Positions 1 through 11,984 of a stretch of DNA of 64,000 nucleotides are shown in pieces. Numbering within the stretch: the first letter of the stretch is position 1; every line of letters begins with the position of its first letter. The notes beneath the pieces are model-generated. The model made no database searches, was not told the DNA's origin, and was given only the letters and a program-made list of their open reading frames with translations. A program made the translations under genes and the position numbers. This DNA comes from Sinotaia quadrata (lineage: Eukaryota > Mollusca > Gastropoda > Architaenioglossa > Viviparidae), in assembly GCA_028829895.1 (NCBI GenBank), contig CM054181.1, forward strand, positions 115,001 through 179,000, in the 5' to 3' direction.

Positions 1-1159
1 ACTTTTACTAAAATCATGCAATTAAAAATAGCATACAAGCAAAAGATTTGTCATTATTTCTACCAAAAAAAATAAACAAGATTATAATAAATTAGAAGAT
101 TAGGTAAAGTATGAAAAGAAAAGTGAAAATTTAAAAAAAAAGAAATCTATATATGCTGTAAATATACTAACGGCAAAGAACATTCTTTCTTCCTTTCTTT
201 CAAAAAAATGACGGTTTTAAAAATTAGCAAGGCACTGAAGGTAAGGTGAGTTAGTGGATAGGTTTTCAGTGATAATAAAAAATAAAAATAATGTTTATTA
301 GCATGTACAGGGGGAAATATTAGTGACAGTTTACTTTCAATGTATTTCACCAGGCATATCAAACACATTATCTATCTAGAGAGCAATAATATTTTTAATA
401 GTTTGTGTATAACTGTGATTTTAAATGTGAGTTAAATGGAACACAATCAATAAAATCATGACTTTTTGCCAGTATTTTCTTATGGTTACATAAAAAAAGA
501 AATTTTCTTTGTCTTTGCCCTAAGCAAATTCTGTCCTGACTGCCCTTTTTGACTCAATGGCTAATTTCAGTAGTTAAGAAAGCAACGACTGGTCTAAATT
601 TCTTATATTGTGTGACTGTTGAATAAACAAAAGAGAATAGTTACAAATATCTAAGTATATTCCTTTTATAATGAGAACAAGACAACTTGCCTACTTTTGC
701 TTACACAATTATTCCCCTTGTCACAAAGGAAACAAAGATAGGCTATATTTACTTTGCTCAAATTTATCCTATTAAAAGCGCTAACAGGAGAGCTTGGTTG
801 CATTTAAGGATTTTAATTATAACAATAGTAATAATAATTACTATAGTAACAAAATGTAAAAGAATTTTATTATTATAAGATGCTCTGATACACCCTGTTT
901 GGTGGGACTTCAATAATGAGGAATCCAGCTGAGGTTAGGACCCCAGAATAATGTCAGGGGAAGCAAATCCCTTTGGAGCAAATCAGGACAGAAAACATCT
1001 GAAGATGACATGTCCCATAAAAGTACCATAGGTGAAAGTTTAGGTACATACAGTATGAAAACAAACCATTAAAGCGAGGAATAAAGACAGATGAAGTCTG
1101 TTTTTTAAGCACTATTGGTAAGTTTCAAACTTATAAAGTATAGGGAAAATAAAGGGTTT
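1..1159. other. AT-rich non-coding; one GC-richer island
   Basis: Nothing recognisable except about 885-1,015, which is markedly richer in G+C (accctgtttggtgggacttc, gaggttaggaccccagaata). No convincing splice-bounded frame in phase 2 was found there, as stops intervene. It could be an exon of another phase, a UTR or an old transposon. Confidence 0.5.
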
Positions 1160-1650
1160 CAGGTGCAACCCTTATTTATTGTAAATTTTCTTATCTCATA
1201 TATACTTATGCCATTGCAAACACACGCTGAACTTATTCATTTATTGTAAATTTTCTTATATGCACCTATTCCACTGCAAAAACATATTGCATTTATCATT
1301 CATTATAAATTTTCTTATCTTATATGTACTTATTCCATTGCAAACACATATTACACTTATATATTCTGATTTTTTAAAAATCTCACATGCACTTATGCCA
1401 TTGCAAACATAATTTGCATTTATCATTTATTGTAAATTTTGTTATCTCACATGCACTTATGCCATTGCAAACATACATTGCATTATCATTTATTGTAAAT
1501 TTACTTATATGCACTTATGCCATTGCAAACATACATTGCTTTATCATTTATTGTAAATTTTCTTAGCTCTTATGCACTTATGCTATTATAAACACACTGC
1601 ATTACTCCTTTATTCTAAATTATCTTATACGTACTTATGACATTACAAAC
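1160..1650. repeat. ~60-bp degenerate tandem repeat
   Basis: About eight units containing ttattgtaaattttcttat and cacttatgccattgcaaaca. Degenerate, with deletions in some units; no coding sense. Confidence 0.85.
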
Positions 1651-2629
1651 ACAAATATAATGTCATATTCTTACAAACCTTAATGCAAGTGGGATATGCA
1701 TTATAAAAATGTAAAAGTGAAATAGACTGAATGTACACTGAAAATAAGTAGCAAACAACAAATGGAACATAAATTAAAAAATCTGCTTAATGTTGACATT
1801 TCTACCAAATAATTTTTCAGACAATAATACAATACTCTATAAATGGATGGACAGCAAGCACACAGATTACTGAACAATTAACGTTAAAAAATTTTTTAAA
1901 TCCCTGATACTTTATACAATTATATAAAGAAATAATAAATGCCAAAATAAATCAATCAATTGAGAAAATTAATCAGATAATGAATATTTCTAAATAAAGG
2001 TATCTCTCATTATACAGTTTAATTGTTTCAATGAAGAAAATTACACTTCAAATTAATATGAGTGTTAAGCCAACACTGATAAAATATTCTTAATACACCT
2101 TCTTCCATTTTTAAACTCTGATGAATTTTAACATGATATAAATACAAACTAAAAACACTCTAACATTTAATCATGCCAAGATGCATTTCACATGCAAAAT
2201 CATTTCCAAAAAGCAATTTTCAAAGTAAAATCAAAACAACAAAACTACACATTTTAAGAACATGGTATGAAATAAAGACAGCAATCAGTATGACCATTTA
2301 CTAGGTTAGTGTTGCATGAACATGGAAAAAACAAAAAAAGAATAAAAAGTTCATGGAAACAAGCTCATCTGCATTTATCCTAATCCTAATTGAATGTATC
2401 TACAACAAGTAGAGGCTCATTTTTCTAATTTTCTGTGAGGTTCAAGGTCTTGGTTTTCCTTAGCAAAAAGACCAAAATAAAATCACCTAAGGTAACTATA
2501 TTTTTATTTATTATGACAAACAATCCTAACTGTAGTTAGAAATATTACAAATATGTGAAAGGAAAAAAGAGTATTTTTTGTAACGATTATATGTGTTACC
2601 TCAAACACCTCACCATTATGTGTACTCCC

Positions 2630-3080
2630 TTACAATGACTGCTTCTATAATAGAGTATTTGTGCTCCCTTACAATGAATGCTTCTATAATCTCATTCCAA
2701 TGTTTTATTGGTTATATTTTTTATACTATACATTAATATCTCTTAGTAAAGAATAAAACTATAAACACCACATTATAATATTTCTCTGACAAGAATACAA
2801 TTATAAACACGTCTGTAATTAAATTTCTATCTAGGATATTGCTATAACACCTGTCATTATATTCCTTTGTCAGGGCTACCACTAAACACATTATAATATT
2901 TCTCTGACAAGAATACAATTTTAAACAACACATCTGTAATTAAATATCTATACTGGATATTGCTATAAATAATATTGTAATTATATTTCTTTATCAAGGA
3001 TTCTATGATAAAGACTGCACCTGTAATTATATTTCTTCATCAAGGATTCTATGATAAAGACTGCATGTAATTATATTCAA
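2630..3080. repeat. short degenerate repeats
   Basis: Repeated pieces such as tataatatttctctgacaag (two copies, about 2,775 and 2,891) and ttcatcaaggattctatgat (two copies, about 2,994 and 3,036). Spacing is irregular, so it is an eroded array. Confidence 0.6.
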
Positions 3081-3954
3081 TTATTACCACTATTTTCCAA
3101 ACAGTATATTTACAAGAGAGTCTTACTCTACCAGTTTTATTAATGGCCACTTACATTATTGTTAGGAAATAAAAGCATTAATGTCAATAACCAGATAATT
3201 ATCTAGCTAGTTGCCATACTACTACTCTGAATTCCATTACTTTAAATTCTTCTACTCTGAATCGCTAAACTGTAAAAATAAATAAATTTATTTAGTGACA
3301 GAAATGCTCCCACCCTCACCCTCCAACCGTAACATTTATTTTGCTGTTACATATTTATACCATCAAAAAAAAACAACTGAGTAAAAATTCATCTTTTCAT
3401 GAATCAATATGTTCTAGCTAGCAGATTTATATATTTCAAACCAAACAATGAAAGAGTATTTAAGAGGGTTAGACTAGTGAAAGACTACAAAGTAAAAAAT
3501 TATAAAGAATTTACATTACTGTAATAATCTGACAGAGGAAGGGACGGGGGAATCCAAAACATACAAATAAAATTCAATATAAATTAATTAAATAAAAATG
3601 AAAGAGTTTTGACAATTTGGAGCAGTGCGTTTATCAAGTGAGCTCCAGGTTCTTGAAATCATAAATATTATTTACCATGTTTTTTAAAATTAAAAAAATA
3701 ATTAATCTCATTCTCCTACTGGATTTGCTTGACTCTAAATTGTTTGCACTTAAAACACCTAACAATCTGTCTTCATTATGTTGATGAGATTCTCAGAGAA
3801 ATAATACATATTTAAATAAACTACTAGCCAGTGCACCATTGCTCAGTAGTGGTTCTGTAGTAGCAGTATATTCTGTTAGTAGTGGTTCTGTAGTAGCAGT
3901 ATATTCTGTTAAAATATCATTAAAAATAAACACCTTTGTACAGAAACACCCAGC

Positions 3955-4375
3955 AAATATTAAATACCCAGTGACTACTAAATACCTAGTGAATGCTAAA
4001 AAAATACCAGTGTCTACTAAATACCTAGTGACTACTAAATACCAGTGTCTACTAAATACCTAGTGAATGCTAAAAAAATACCAGTGTCTACTAAATACCT
4101 AGTGACTACTAAATACCAGTGTATGCTAAATACCTAGTGAATGCTAAATACCAGTGTCTACTAAATACCCAGTGACTACTAAATACCTAGTGAATGCTAA
4201 ATACCCAGTGACTACAAAATACCTAGTGACTACTAAATACCTAGTGAATGCTAAATATCCAGTGACTACTAAATATCTAGTGAATGCTAAATACTCAATG
4301 ACTACTAAATACCTAGTGAATGCAGTTACTACTAAATACCTAGTGAATGCTAAATATCCAGTGAATGTTTTAATG
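3955..4375. repeat. 18-bp minisatellite
   Basis: Alternating 18-bp units tgactactaaatacctag and tgaatgctaaatacccag. A 35-bp direct duplication (cagtagtggttctgtagtag...) precedes it at 3,844-3,910. The unit resembles the 22-bp unit at 4.9-8.1 kb with a 4-bp difference. Confidence 0.92.
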
Positions 4376-4469
4376 GGTTTCTTAAAAAATACAATCTGAC
4401 TACTAAGTATACTGTGATTGCTAAATACCCAGATGTGTCTCTAAAAAAAATACCATGTGAGTGCAATTT

Positions 4470-4800
4470 CAGATGTGTTTCTAAAGCAAGACGTGTCTCT
4501 AAAGCAAGATGTGTCTCTAAAGAGGTGTCTCTAAAGCAAGATGTCTCTCTAAGGATGTGTCTCTAAAACAAGATGTGTCTCTAAAGCAAGATGTGTCTCT
4601 AAAGCAAGATGTGTCTCTAAAGCAAGATGTTTCTCTAAAGCAAGATGTATCTCTAAAGCAAGATGTGTCTCTAATGCAAGATGTGTCTCTAAAGCAAGAT
4701 GTGTCTCTAAAGCAAAATGTGTTTCTAAAGCAAGATGTGTTTCTAAAAAAAGATGTCTCTAAAGCAAGATGTGTTTCTAAAGAAAAACCCAAAGAATGCT
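4470..4800. repeat. 18-bp minisatellite encoding a spurious hexapeptide
   Basis: About seventeen copies of gatgtgtctctaaagcaa. As 18 is divisible by three, both strands stay open and give runs of VSLKQD on the plus strand. No codon-level conservation beyond the repeat, so not a gene. Confidence 0.93.
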
Positions 4801-4879
4801 ACAGATGTGTTTATAAAGAAATACCCAGTGAATGCTCAAGAAATAGCCTGCAGAGGTTAAAAAATAACCAGTGAATACA

Positions 4880-5186
4880 AATAAATATCCAGCAGATGCT
4901 AAACAGATATCCAGTGAATGCTAAAGAGATATCCAGTGAATGCTAAAGAGATATCCAGTGAATGCTAAAGAAATAGCTAGTGAATGCTAAAGAAATAGCT
5001 AGTGAATGTTAAAGAAATACCTGTGAATGCTAAAAGATAGCTAGCTAGTTAGAGCTAAAGAGATAGCTAGTGAATGCTAAAGAGATAGCTAGCTAGTTAA
5101 TGTTAAAGAGATAGCTAGTGAATGCTAAAGAGATAGCTAGTTAATGCTAAAGAGATACCCAGTGAATGCTAAAGAAATAGCTAGTG
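4880..5186. repeat. 22-bp minisatellite, left part
   Basis: Units built on tgaatgctaaagagatag and ctag variants. Interrupted at 5,187 by the hAT element and continued at 7,542. Confidence 0.92.
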
Positions 5187-5365
5187 CACAGGTGTCAAAC
5201 TCAAGGCCCGCAGGCCACATCCAGCCCGGCGTAAAATTATATCCAGCCCATGAGAGAATTTTAGGCAAAAATATTTTTAATGGCCCGGCGATATGAAGTG
5301 CAAATCAAATTCCCTGATGTAGCAACCTTGCCGAACGAAAGGCTGCCTGAGAGATAAGAATAAGC

Positions 5366-5591
5366 GTTGTTGTTGTTTTGTTTCACTCACACCCGAGAAG
5401 CCGCAATAGACCTTTCATCTTCATGTTCTCGGTCTTGGTCTGCTTCTGGGGGATCCCCACAGCCTTTCGGTGCGTCTGAAGGGGAGGGCAGGACGGCCGG
5501 TGTAAGGGATTGAAACAGGTCACACCTATTTGGCGTACACCCTCAACCACCCTCCGTCGGTGGGGGGAGGGGGCCGAAGCCGCCTTTTGTG
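5366..5591 (-). mobile_element. SINE-like element inserted in the hAT element
   Basis: A 226-bp GC-rich segment flanked by the 9-bp direct repeat agaataagc (5,357-5,365 and 5,592-5,600). In minus orientation it ends in a (AAC)n-type tail, seen on the plus strand as gttgttgttgttttg at the left edge. It carries a tgtttcaatccc stretch resembling a pol III B box, while the A box is unclear. The 3' half (around gccgcaatagacctttcatc) recurs in repeat copies A and B, each time as a separate insertion. The pattern of tail, direct repeats and multiple copies is that of a retroposed SINE. Family name not recognised. Confidence 0.72.
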
Positions 5592-5797
5592 AGAATAAGC
5601 AAAAATGAAAGTTGTATATATAGTGTGTGGATATTTGTCATTACAGTAACCTAGCAACGTCCTGTTGCTCATTTTGAATTGGCACATAAAGTAGTGTAGT
5701 GCCCGGATATTGCATCACTCCTTCCCACTTATGTAATATCAATCAAGCTCTGTTGGTAGATGCACAATCTTAATTTTAAATCAAAGCTAGTCTTTAA

Positions 5798-7480
5798 AAT
5801 GGCCAAGAGAAAAGTTGATTCTGAAAACAGAGCCTCTCAAAGCCGCTGGGAGGATGAATATATGTTTACTGATATTGGCGGTAAGCCTGTGCATCTAATT
5901 TGTGGAGATAATGTGGCTATGATCAAGGAATATAATCTGAGACGGCACTACGAGACTAAGCATAAAGACAAGTTGAAAAACCTGAATGCAGAGCAGAAGC
6001 TACAGAAGGTAGAAGAATTAAAGAGAAATCTAACATCACAGCAGACATTTTTCACCAAAGCAAAATCACAAAGTGAAGCTGCTGTGAAAGCAAGTTTTAT
6101 TGTGGCAGAGGAGATCACCAGATCAGCCTGATCATTTACCGAGGGAGAGTTTCTGAAGAGCTGCATGATGAAAGTGTGTGACGTCTTGTGGTCAGACATA
6201 AAGCAGTTGTTTGCAAATGTAAGCCTTAGGAGAACTACGGTTGCTGGTCGAGTTTGTGAGATGGCCACTGATGTGAAAACACAGCTGATCGAAAAAGGCA
6301 AAGACTTTGTTGCTTACTCTCTTGCTGTCGATAAAAGTAGTGACACGACTGACACTGCACAGCTCGCCATCTTCATCCGTGGAGTGGACTCCAGTTTGAA
6401 TGTACAGAAGAAATATTGGACATGAAATCCATGCATGGGACAACAACAGGAAAAGATTTTTGACAACATATGTCAAAGTATAACTGACATAAACCTGCCT
6501 TGGGACAAACTTGGACTTACAACAGATGGACACCGGCGATGTGCGGCGAAAAAAGTGGACTAGTTGGAAAGATGCGGTTAAAGATGCATTAGAACTGTAC
6601 TGGTGAGTTGATAGCATATCACTGCATCATACACTAAGGATTGCTGTGTGGTAAATTCCTCAACATGGAACATGTAATGAGCACTATAACACAAACCGTT
6701 AACTTCATCAGAGCCAAAGGTTTAAATCACCGCCAATTTCAGTCTTTTTTGCAGGAAATACTCAGAGTTCAGCGACATACCTTTTCATACAGAGGTGCGG
6801 TGGCTAAGTCTGGAAAAGGTCCTCAGTAGAGTTTTCCAGCTGATCAAGGAAATCTGTCAGTTTATGGAGAGCAAAGGAAAAGATTCCACAGTTTTGCGGG
6901 ATGAAAAGTGGAAATGTGAGTTGGCGTTTCTGACTGACATAATGACTCATCTCAACGTTTTGAACCTGCAGCTCCAGGGATGGGACCACTTGATCACTGA
7001 TATGCATGATGCAGCGAAGGCATTTCAAGTGAAGCTGCACTTATGGAGACACAAATGCACCAATACAACTTGTCTCATTTTCCTTGTTGCAAAGCAATGT
7101 TGAACCAAGTCAGCACCATGGTGTTTCCAAATGCACAGTTTGCTGTAAAACTTAGCTCACTTCGCGCTGATTTCGCACGGCGCTCTAGTGACTTTGAAAC
7201 ACAGAAAAGTAATTTCAAGCTGTTTCGCAACCCATCTGCCATCAACATGGAAACTGCAGATGGAGCTCATAGAGCTGCAGTGTAAAGGCAAAGTACGACA
7301 CTCTGGGACCTAAACAGTTCACTCGTTTCATTCCTGGAGCGATGCCCGGCTTCGTCTACATGCAGCTTGAACCTTGAGCATGTTTGGTAGCACATATCTG
7401 TGTGAGCAGTTGGTCTCTGTGATGAAGATTAACAAAACATCACACAGGAGTCATCTCACCTGCAGTCCATCCTGAGAATC
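5798..7480 (+). pseudogene. hAT transposase pseudogene (GTF2IRD2-like)
   Basis: The N-terminal part (from the ATG at 5,798) has a BED-like finger, LICGDN...LRRHYETKH. The first expected Cys is His (VHLICGD), so the zinc site is broken. The frame meets TGA at 6,129-6,131, where relatives have Arg, consistent with a CGA to TGA decay, and continues with FTEGEFLKSCMMKVCDVL. AYSLAVDKSSDTTDTAQLAI (about 6,320-6,370) matches the region of the first catalytic Asp of hAT transposases. Later fragments in other frames include NFIRAKGLNHRQFQSFLQE, QFMESKGKDS and LSHFPCC. A remnant near 7,380-7,440 resembles the C-terminal hAT dimerisation region (TYLCEQLVSVMKINKTSHRS). At least four frameshifts and several stops make it non-functional. 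Confidence 0.9.
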
Positions 7481-7541
7481 TCCATAACACAGAGTGTGAT
7501 ATGAGTTTTGGCCCCCTATGTGATTGAGTTTGACACCCCTG

Positions 7542-8105
7542 AGCTAGTGAATGCTAAAGAGATATCAGGTGAATGCTAAAGAAATACCTGGTGATTGCTA
7601 AAGAGATAGCTAGCTAGTGAATGCTAAAGAGATAGCTAGTGAATGCTAAAGAGATATCAGGTGAATGCTAAAGAAATACCTGGTGATTGCTAAAGAGATA
7701 GCTAGCTAGTGAATGCTAAAGAGATAGCTAGTGAATGCTAAAGAAATACCTGGTGATTGCTAAAGAGATAGCTAGCTAGTGAATGCTAAAGAGATAGCTA
7801 GTGAATGCTAAAGAAATATCCAGTGAATGCTAAAGAGATACCTGGTGAATGCTAAAGAAATACCTGGTGAATGCTAAAGAGATAACTAGTGAATGCTAAA
7901 GAGATTGCTGGTGAATGCTAAAGAGATAGCTAGTGAATGCTAAAGAAATAACTGGTGAATGCTAAAGAGATAGCTAGTGAATGCTGAAGAAATAACTGGT
8001 GAATGCTAAAGAGATAGCTAGTGAATGCTAAAGAAATACCTGGTGAATGCTAAAGAAATACCCAGTGGATGCTGAAGAAATGCCTGGTGAGTGCTTCAGA
8101 TGTGT
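7542..8105. repeat. 22-bp minisatellite, right part
   Basis: Continuation of the 4.9-kb array after the hAT element, with variants ending ctagtgaatg or cctggtgaatg, plus a local higher-order pattern of about 110 bp near 7,600-7,800. Confidence 0.92.
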
Positions 8106-8514
8106 TTCTAAAGAATAACCCACATTAGTTTCAATGAAACATTTTGAGAAGTGTAACTTATTTAACACAGATTATATGAGAATGGTGCTAACAACTTCAT
8201 GACTTACTACACAGTTAAATATTATGGTTTTATTTGACTACTGCATACAATCAATGATTAATACAATAAGATTATATGTAAATGCATAATTATTTTGATA
8301 TAATTTAATAAACAATTAAAATGTGGCCGTTATTCAAATTAGTAAGAAGTTTTACAGTAAATCTGCTTTACACAAGAATGCATCCAGCAGATTACTGTAT
8401 ATAACACACAAAATATAAATAAACTAATTAAATTTTTTTAATTTGAATTCTGTTTCTCCTATTTATTATTATAAAATACCTTACATCATTATTCTTAATT
8501 CTGATGAGCATATA

Positions 8515-9140
8515 AGACATGGAATACTCAATGACCAGAGACATGAGATGTTTATTAATTATGGAATACTCGACCAGAGATATGGGATGTTTATTATGTG
8601 ATGAGGCATGGAATACTCAATGACCAGAGACATGGGATGTTTATTTTATTAAGTGTTAGAAGCATGAATTACTCAGTGACCAGAGACCTGGGATATTTAC
8701 AAAGTGTTAGAAACATGAAAAAGGCATTTATTGAAACATGAAAAAGGCATTGGTTGAAACATGAAAAAGGCAGTGGTTGAAACATGAAAAAGGCAATCAT
8801 TGAAACATGAAGAAGTCATTGATAGAAACATGAAAAAGGCATTGATTGAAACATGAAAAAGGCAATGGTTGAAACATGAAGAAGTCATTGATAGAAACAT
8901 GAAAAAGGCATTGATTGAAACATGAAAAAGGCAATGGTTGAAACATGAAGAAGGCATTGATTGAAACATGAAAAGGGCAATGGTTGAAACATGAAAAAGG
9001 CAATCATTGAAACATGAAAAAGGCATTGATTGAAACATGAAAAAGGCAATGGTTGAAACATGAAGAAGGCATTGATTGAAACATGAAAAGGGTGTTTATT
9101 GAAACATGAAAAAGGCATTGATTGAAACATGATGCATGGG
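8515..9140. repeat. ~45-55-bp and 23-bp minisatellites
   Basis: 8,515-8,700 holds units with gaatactcaatgaccagaga and catgggatgtttatt. 8,700-9,140 holds about nineteen 23-bp units gaaacatgaaaaaggcattg+att or variants. All minus frames are nearly stop-free (MPFSCFNHC-type peptides), which is an artefact of the repeat. Confidence 0.9.
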
Positions 9141-9839
9141 ATATCTACAAGCATGCTAAGACTGAGAAATCAACTATGCTGGGGATGAGGATATGCAACC
9201 CTCAGTTTGCTAGATGGTATACTCATTATGGAAGGCTCGGAATACCCAGTATTCAAAATAAATGTATTAAACATTTGAGGCTTGGGATAATAACCCAATA
9301 ACTGAATGAAGGCAAGGGATGATCATTACATTTTCAGGGGGTAAAAACTCTAATTATAAGAGGCATATGAGGTATTCAGTTTTGTGATAACTTTTAAGAA
9401 TGCAACATACAAGATATTCACTAGGGATGGGATGTTTATTCACCAAGTTTGGAGGCCTGGGAGACTCAATGTACACCAGGTATGTGATGAGACATAGAAT
9501 AATTACTTCAAAAGGAATGGAATATTTACTCAGTTATAAAGTATGGAATAATGAAAGTAGAAGGAAAAAAGTCAGCACAATAACACTTTCACAAATTTTG
9601 TTAGAAACAGCAACACCAATGAATCAACTTTCACCATTATCAACAATAATTAAAATTCAGATTATTCCCCACTCTTCCCCTATATCTCTCATTTTATTCA
9701 CTCATTCTAGACAGCTTTCTAGACACTTTTCAACATCCATATCTATGTAGCAAAAGTTTTCCAACATGCAAGAATACATTCTAAAATACAAATATTACTG
9801 CACAACACCTTTTTTTAATATTTAATAGCAAATGGTTTA

Positions 9840-9890
9840 TTTGTGTGTGTGTGTGTGTGTGTGCGTGCGTGCATGCATGCATGCATGCGC
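9840..9890. repeat. (GT)n/(GC)(AT) microsatellite
   Basis: A (GT)n tract running into gcgtgcgtgcatgcatgc; alternating purine-pyrimidine and potentially Z-DNA forming. Confidence 0.9.
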
Positions 9891-9967
9891 ATAAAGATGT
9901 TTTATTTTTAAATATTCTGATTATTTTTCCCAGCTGGTTATGCCAACTTATTCTTACTTCCCACCAC

Positions 9968-10142
9968 AAACATTGATGACTATATATTAGTGATTTCTCT
10001 TTGTACATGAAAACGAAAGTACATCATTGTGCACAATCCATCATGAAATAGCAAACATTGATGACTATATATTAGGAAGCTATTTCTCTTTGTACATGAA
10101 AACAAAAGTAAATCATTGTGCACAATCCATCATGAAATAGCA
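9968..10142. repeat. ~97-bp direct duplication
   Basis: Two copies of a block starting acattgatgactatatatta and ending catcatgaaatagca, separated by a few bases and differing at a handful of sites. Confidence 0.85.
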
Positions 10143-10554
10143 TATCAGTAAATGGTTAGATTAAAAATTAAAGTGCATCATGCTTATTAGGTTAGTAGGA
10201 AACTCAATGCCAAAGCTGTGAAAGTGACACCACTTTAAAAATAAAAAACAGAAGGAAAAAAAATGGTCTATGGTGTTGTTGCTGAAGATAACATCCTGTA
10301 CCTGTTCTTGGTGGAGCCAGCCATAATAACCAATAAAGAAAACCAACAGCTCAGTGTTACAATGATGTCATGCCACTTATTTACTTTGCATCTAGTCTCT
10401 TAATGTAATTTTAGCCAGCATTTGCCACTGCTATTTTGAAATGAATGGGCATGAAGATGTAAATTGTGGAGCTAATTTTTAATGACATACTGAAAGGCAA
10501 GCATTTAAATATAAAAAATAAATAAATACAACAGTACTTTTATAAATTTTTTGT

Positions 10555-10780
10555 GAAAAGTAACCAAATACCAGTTTTAAAAGAAAGGAGTAAGCAAGGT
10601 AAAGTGTGAAATGGAATAGCTGTACAGAAAAAGCTCAATGCTAACAGATTAAAAAATAAAGAGTAAGTGTGAAATGGAATAGCTGTATAGAAAAAGCTCA
10701 ATGCTAACAGATTAAAAAATAAAGAGTAAGTGTGAAATGGAATAGCTGTATAGAAAAAGCTCAATGCTAACAGATTAAAA
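10555..10780. repeat. 63-bp tandem repeat
   Basis: Three full units containing gtgtgaaatggaatagctgt and aaaaagctcaatgctaacag. Because 63 is divisible by three, a minus-strand frame stays open across it. Confidence 0.9.
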
Positions 10781-10952
10781 AAACATTTTTTAAAGAATGT
10801 AATAAAATAGCAGGGCTATAAACAATAGTAAAAAATATCCAGCATTTATATTTAGTATGTCCACATGTGACTACAATTCATTCCACCAACAAAACAGGAC
10901 AGGAATATTATCAGAACACACAGAGCAAAAACATGATGAAGGTACTGATCAC

Positions 10953-11018
10953 CTATTCTTGTCCCGGGCTCGCCGATGCCTAGTCTTTGAATATGTTTCC
11001 ATCTCCCCATCACTCAAA
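10953..11018 (-). CDS. candidate cassette exon, basic linker
   Basis: This 66-bp candidate exon has a strong acceptor (tttttgtcttttgaccag) and donor AATAG|gtgatc. In phase 2 it encodes LSDGEMETYSKTRHRRARDK-N and leaves in phase 2. The segment contains CpGs and a cccggg, unusual in the surrounding DNA, which suggests selection or a recent origin. A plus-strand reading of the same DNA is also open (about 70 codons) but lacks splice or start support. Confidence 0.45.
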
Positions 11019-11329
11019 CTGGTCAAAAGACAAAAATCACTATGCAGCAAACTCAAGTGTTTTGGCTAATATGGTCAGCACACAGAGAAAATAAATGTGT
11101 CATGCTAAAATTATCTGTTGTAATCAATCTAGTGCCATAGTTCTTGTTTTATTTTGCAATCAGAAACTGAACGTATAGAACAGCATGTTTTTGATTTTCC
11201 CTTAAGACTGAAAGTGAGTTGTAAAGTGTATCTGATTTCTTATAACTGAATTGACATAGTAATTGAAAGTGTAATGAAGTGTGTATTTCATTCCCCAGAA
11301 TCAAAATATAAAATGTAAATGCAACTTAC

Positions 11330-11540
11330 ATCTCTTAACTGGAACAATACACAGAGATTGAAAGTGTAATGTAAATTGTACATAACTTTCTTTGCATGGG
11401 TCAACACAGAGATTGAAAGTGTAACGTAAAATGTATATAACTTTCTTTGCATGGGTCAACTGAAATTGTAGCATATTGTATACAGAATGTCCCTTACATG
11501 GGTCAACACAGAGATTAAAAGTGTAGATTGTGTACAAGAT
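11330..11540. repeat. minisatellite with gattgaaagtgtaa core
   Basis: About four units of 60-70 bp with cacagagattgaaagtgtaa and ctttgcatgggtcaac. First of a run of adjacent minisatellites extending to 15.1 kb. Confidence 0.85.
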
Positions 11541-11549
11541 TTCTCACAT

Positions 11550-11945
11550 TTAATGTTGAATGTTTGATATCCCTTACAGTGATAGTGTGTACATTTGATA
11601 TCCTTTACACTGATAGTGTGTACATTTGATATCCCATACACTGGTGGTGTGTACATTTGATATCCCTTACAGTGGTAGTGTGTACATTTGATATACCTTA
11701 CAGTGATAGTGTGTACAGTTGATATCCCTTACACACTGATAGTGTGTACATTTGATAACCCTTACACTGAAGTGTAGTGTACATCTTATATCCCTTAGCA
11801 CTGATAGTGTAGTGTATATATGATATCCCTTAACACTGATAGTGTAGTGTACATCTGATATCCATCAACACTGATAATGTAGTATATATAGGATATCTCT
11901 TAACTCAGATAGTGTAGTGAACCTGTATTATCTGATAGCACTGAA
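11550..11945. repeat. 31-bp minisatellite
   Basis: About twelve units gatagtgtgtacatttgata + tcccttacact, becoming degenerate toward 11,940. Confidence 0.92.
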
Positions 11946-11984
11946 AGTATAATGTGAGATGTATGTTTTCCTTTAGCACACTAT

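Larger units (their letters stand above)
5187..7541 (+). mobile_element. hAT element, 2,355 bp, inactive, inside a minisatellite
   Basis: The ends are 16-bp terminal inverted repeats: left cacaggtgtcaaactc, right (reverse complement) caggggtgtcaaactc, with two mismatches. Both sides carry the same 8-bp target duplication, agctagtg, at 5,179-5,186 and 7,542-7,549. An 8-bp duplication and CAGGGGTGTCAAACTC-type ends are hallmarks of the hAT superfamily. The element interrupts a 22-bp tandem array found on both sides. It contains a degraded transposase of the GTF2IRD2/ZBED-like lineage and a SINE. Because the duplicated octamer is also part of the array unit, the duplication alone is not decisive; the agreement with the TIR boundaries makes it convincing. 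Confidence 0.9.

Noticed and set aside
4517..4874. VSLKQD-type repeat protein and its minus-strand shadow
   Set aside because: The 18-bp repeat is a multiple of three and therefore open on both strands; no start context, no flanking exon, no variation pattern of a coding repeat.
8697..9154. Three overlapping MPFSCFNHC-type open frames
   Set aside because: Products of the 23-bp array in three minus frames.
10161..10346. Minus-strand frame with GYYGWLHQEQVQDVIFSNNT
   Set aside because: Looks somewhat protein-like, and a phase-2 reading to donor AACAG|gtacag exists, but the only usable acceptor has a poor pyrimidine tract and the reading is hydrophobic. Not included as an exon.
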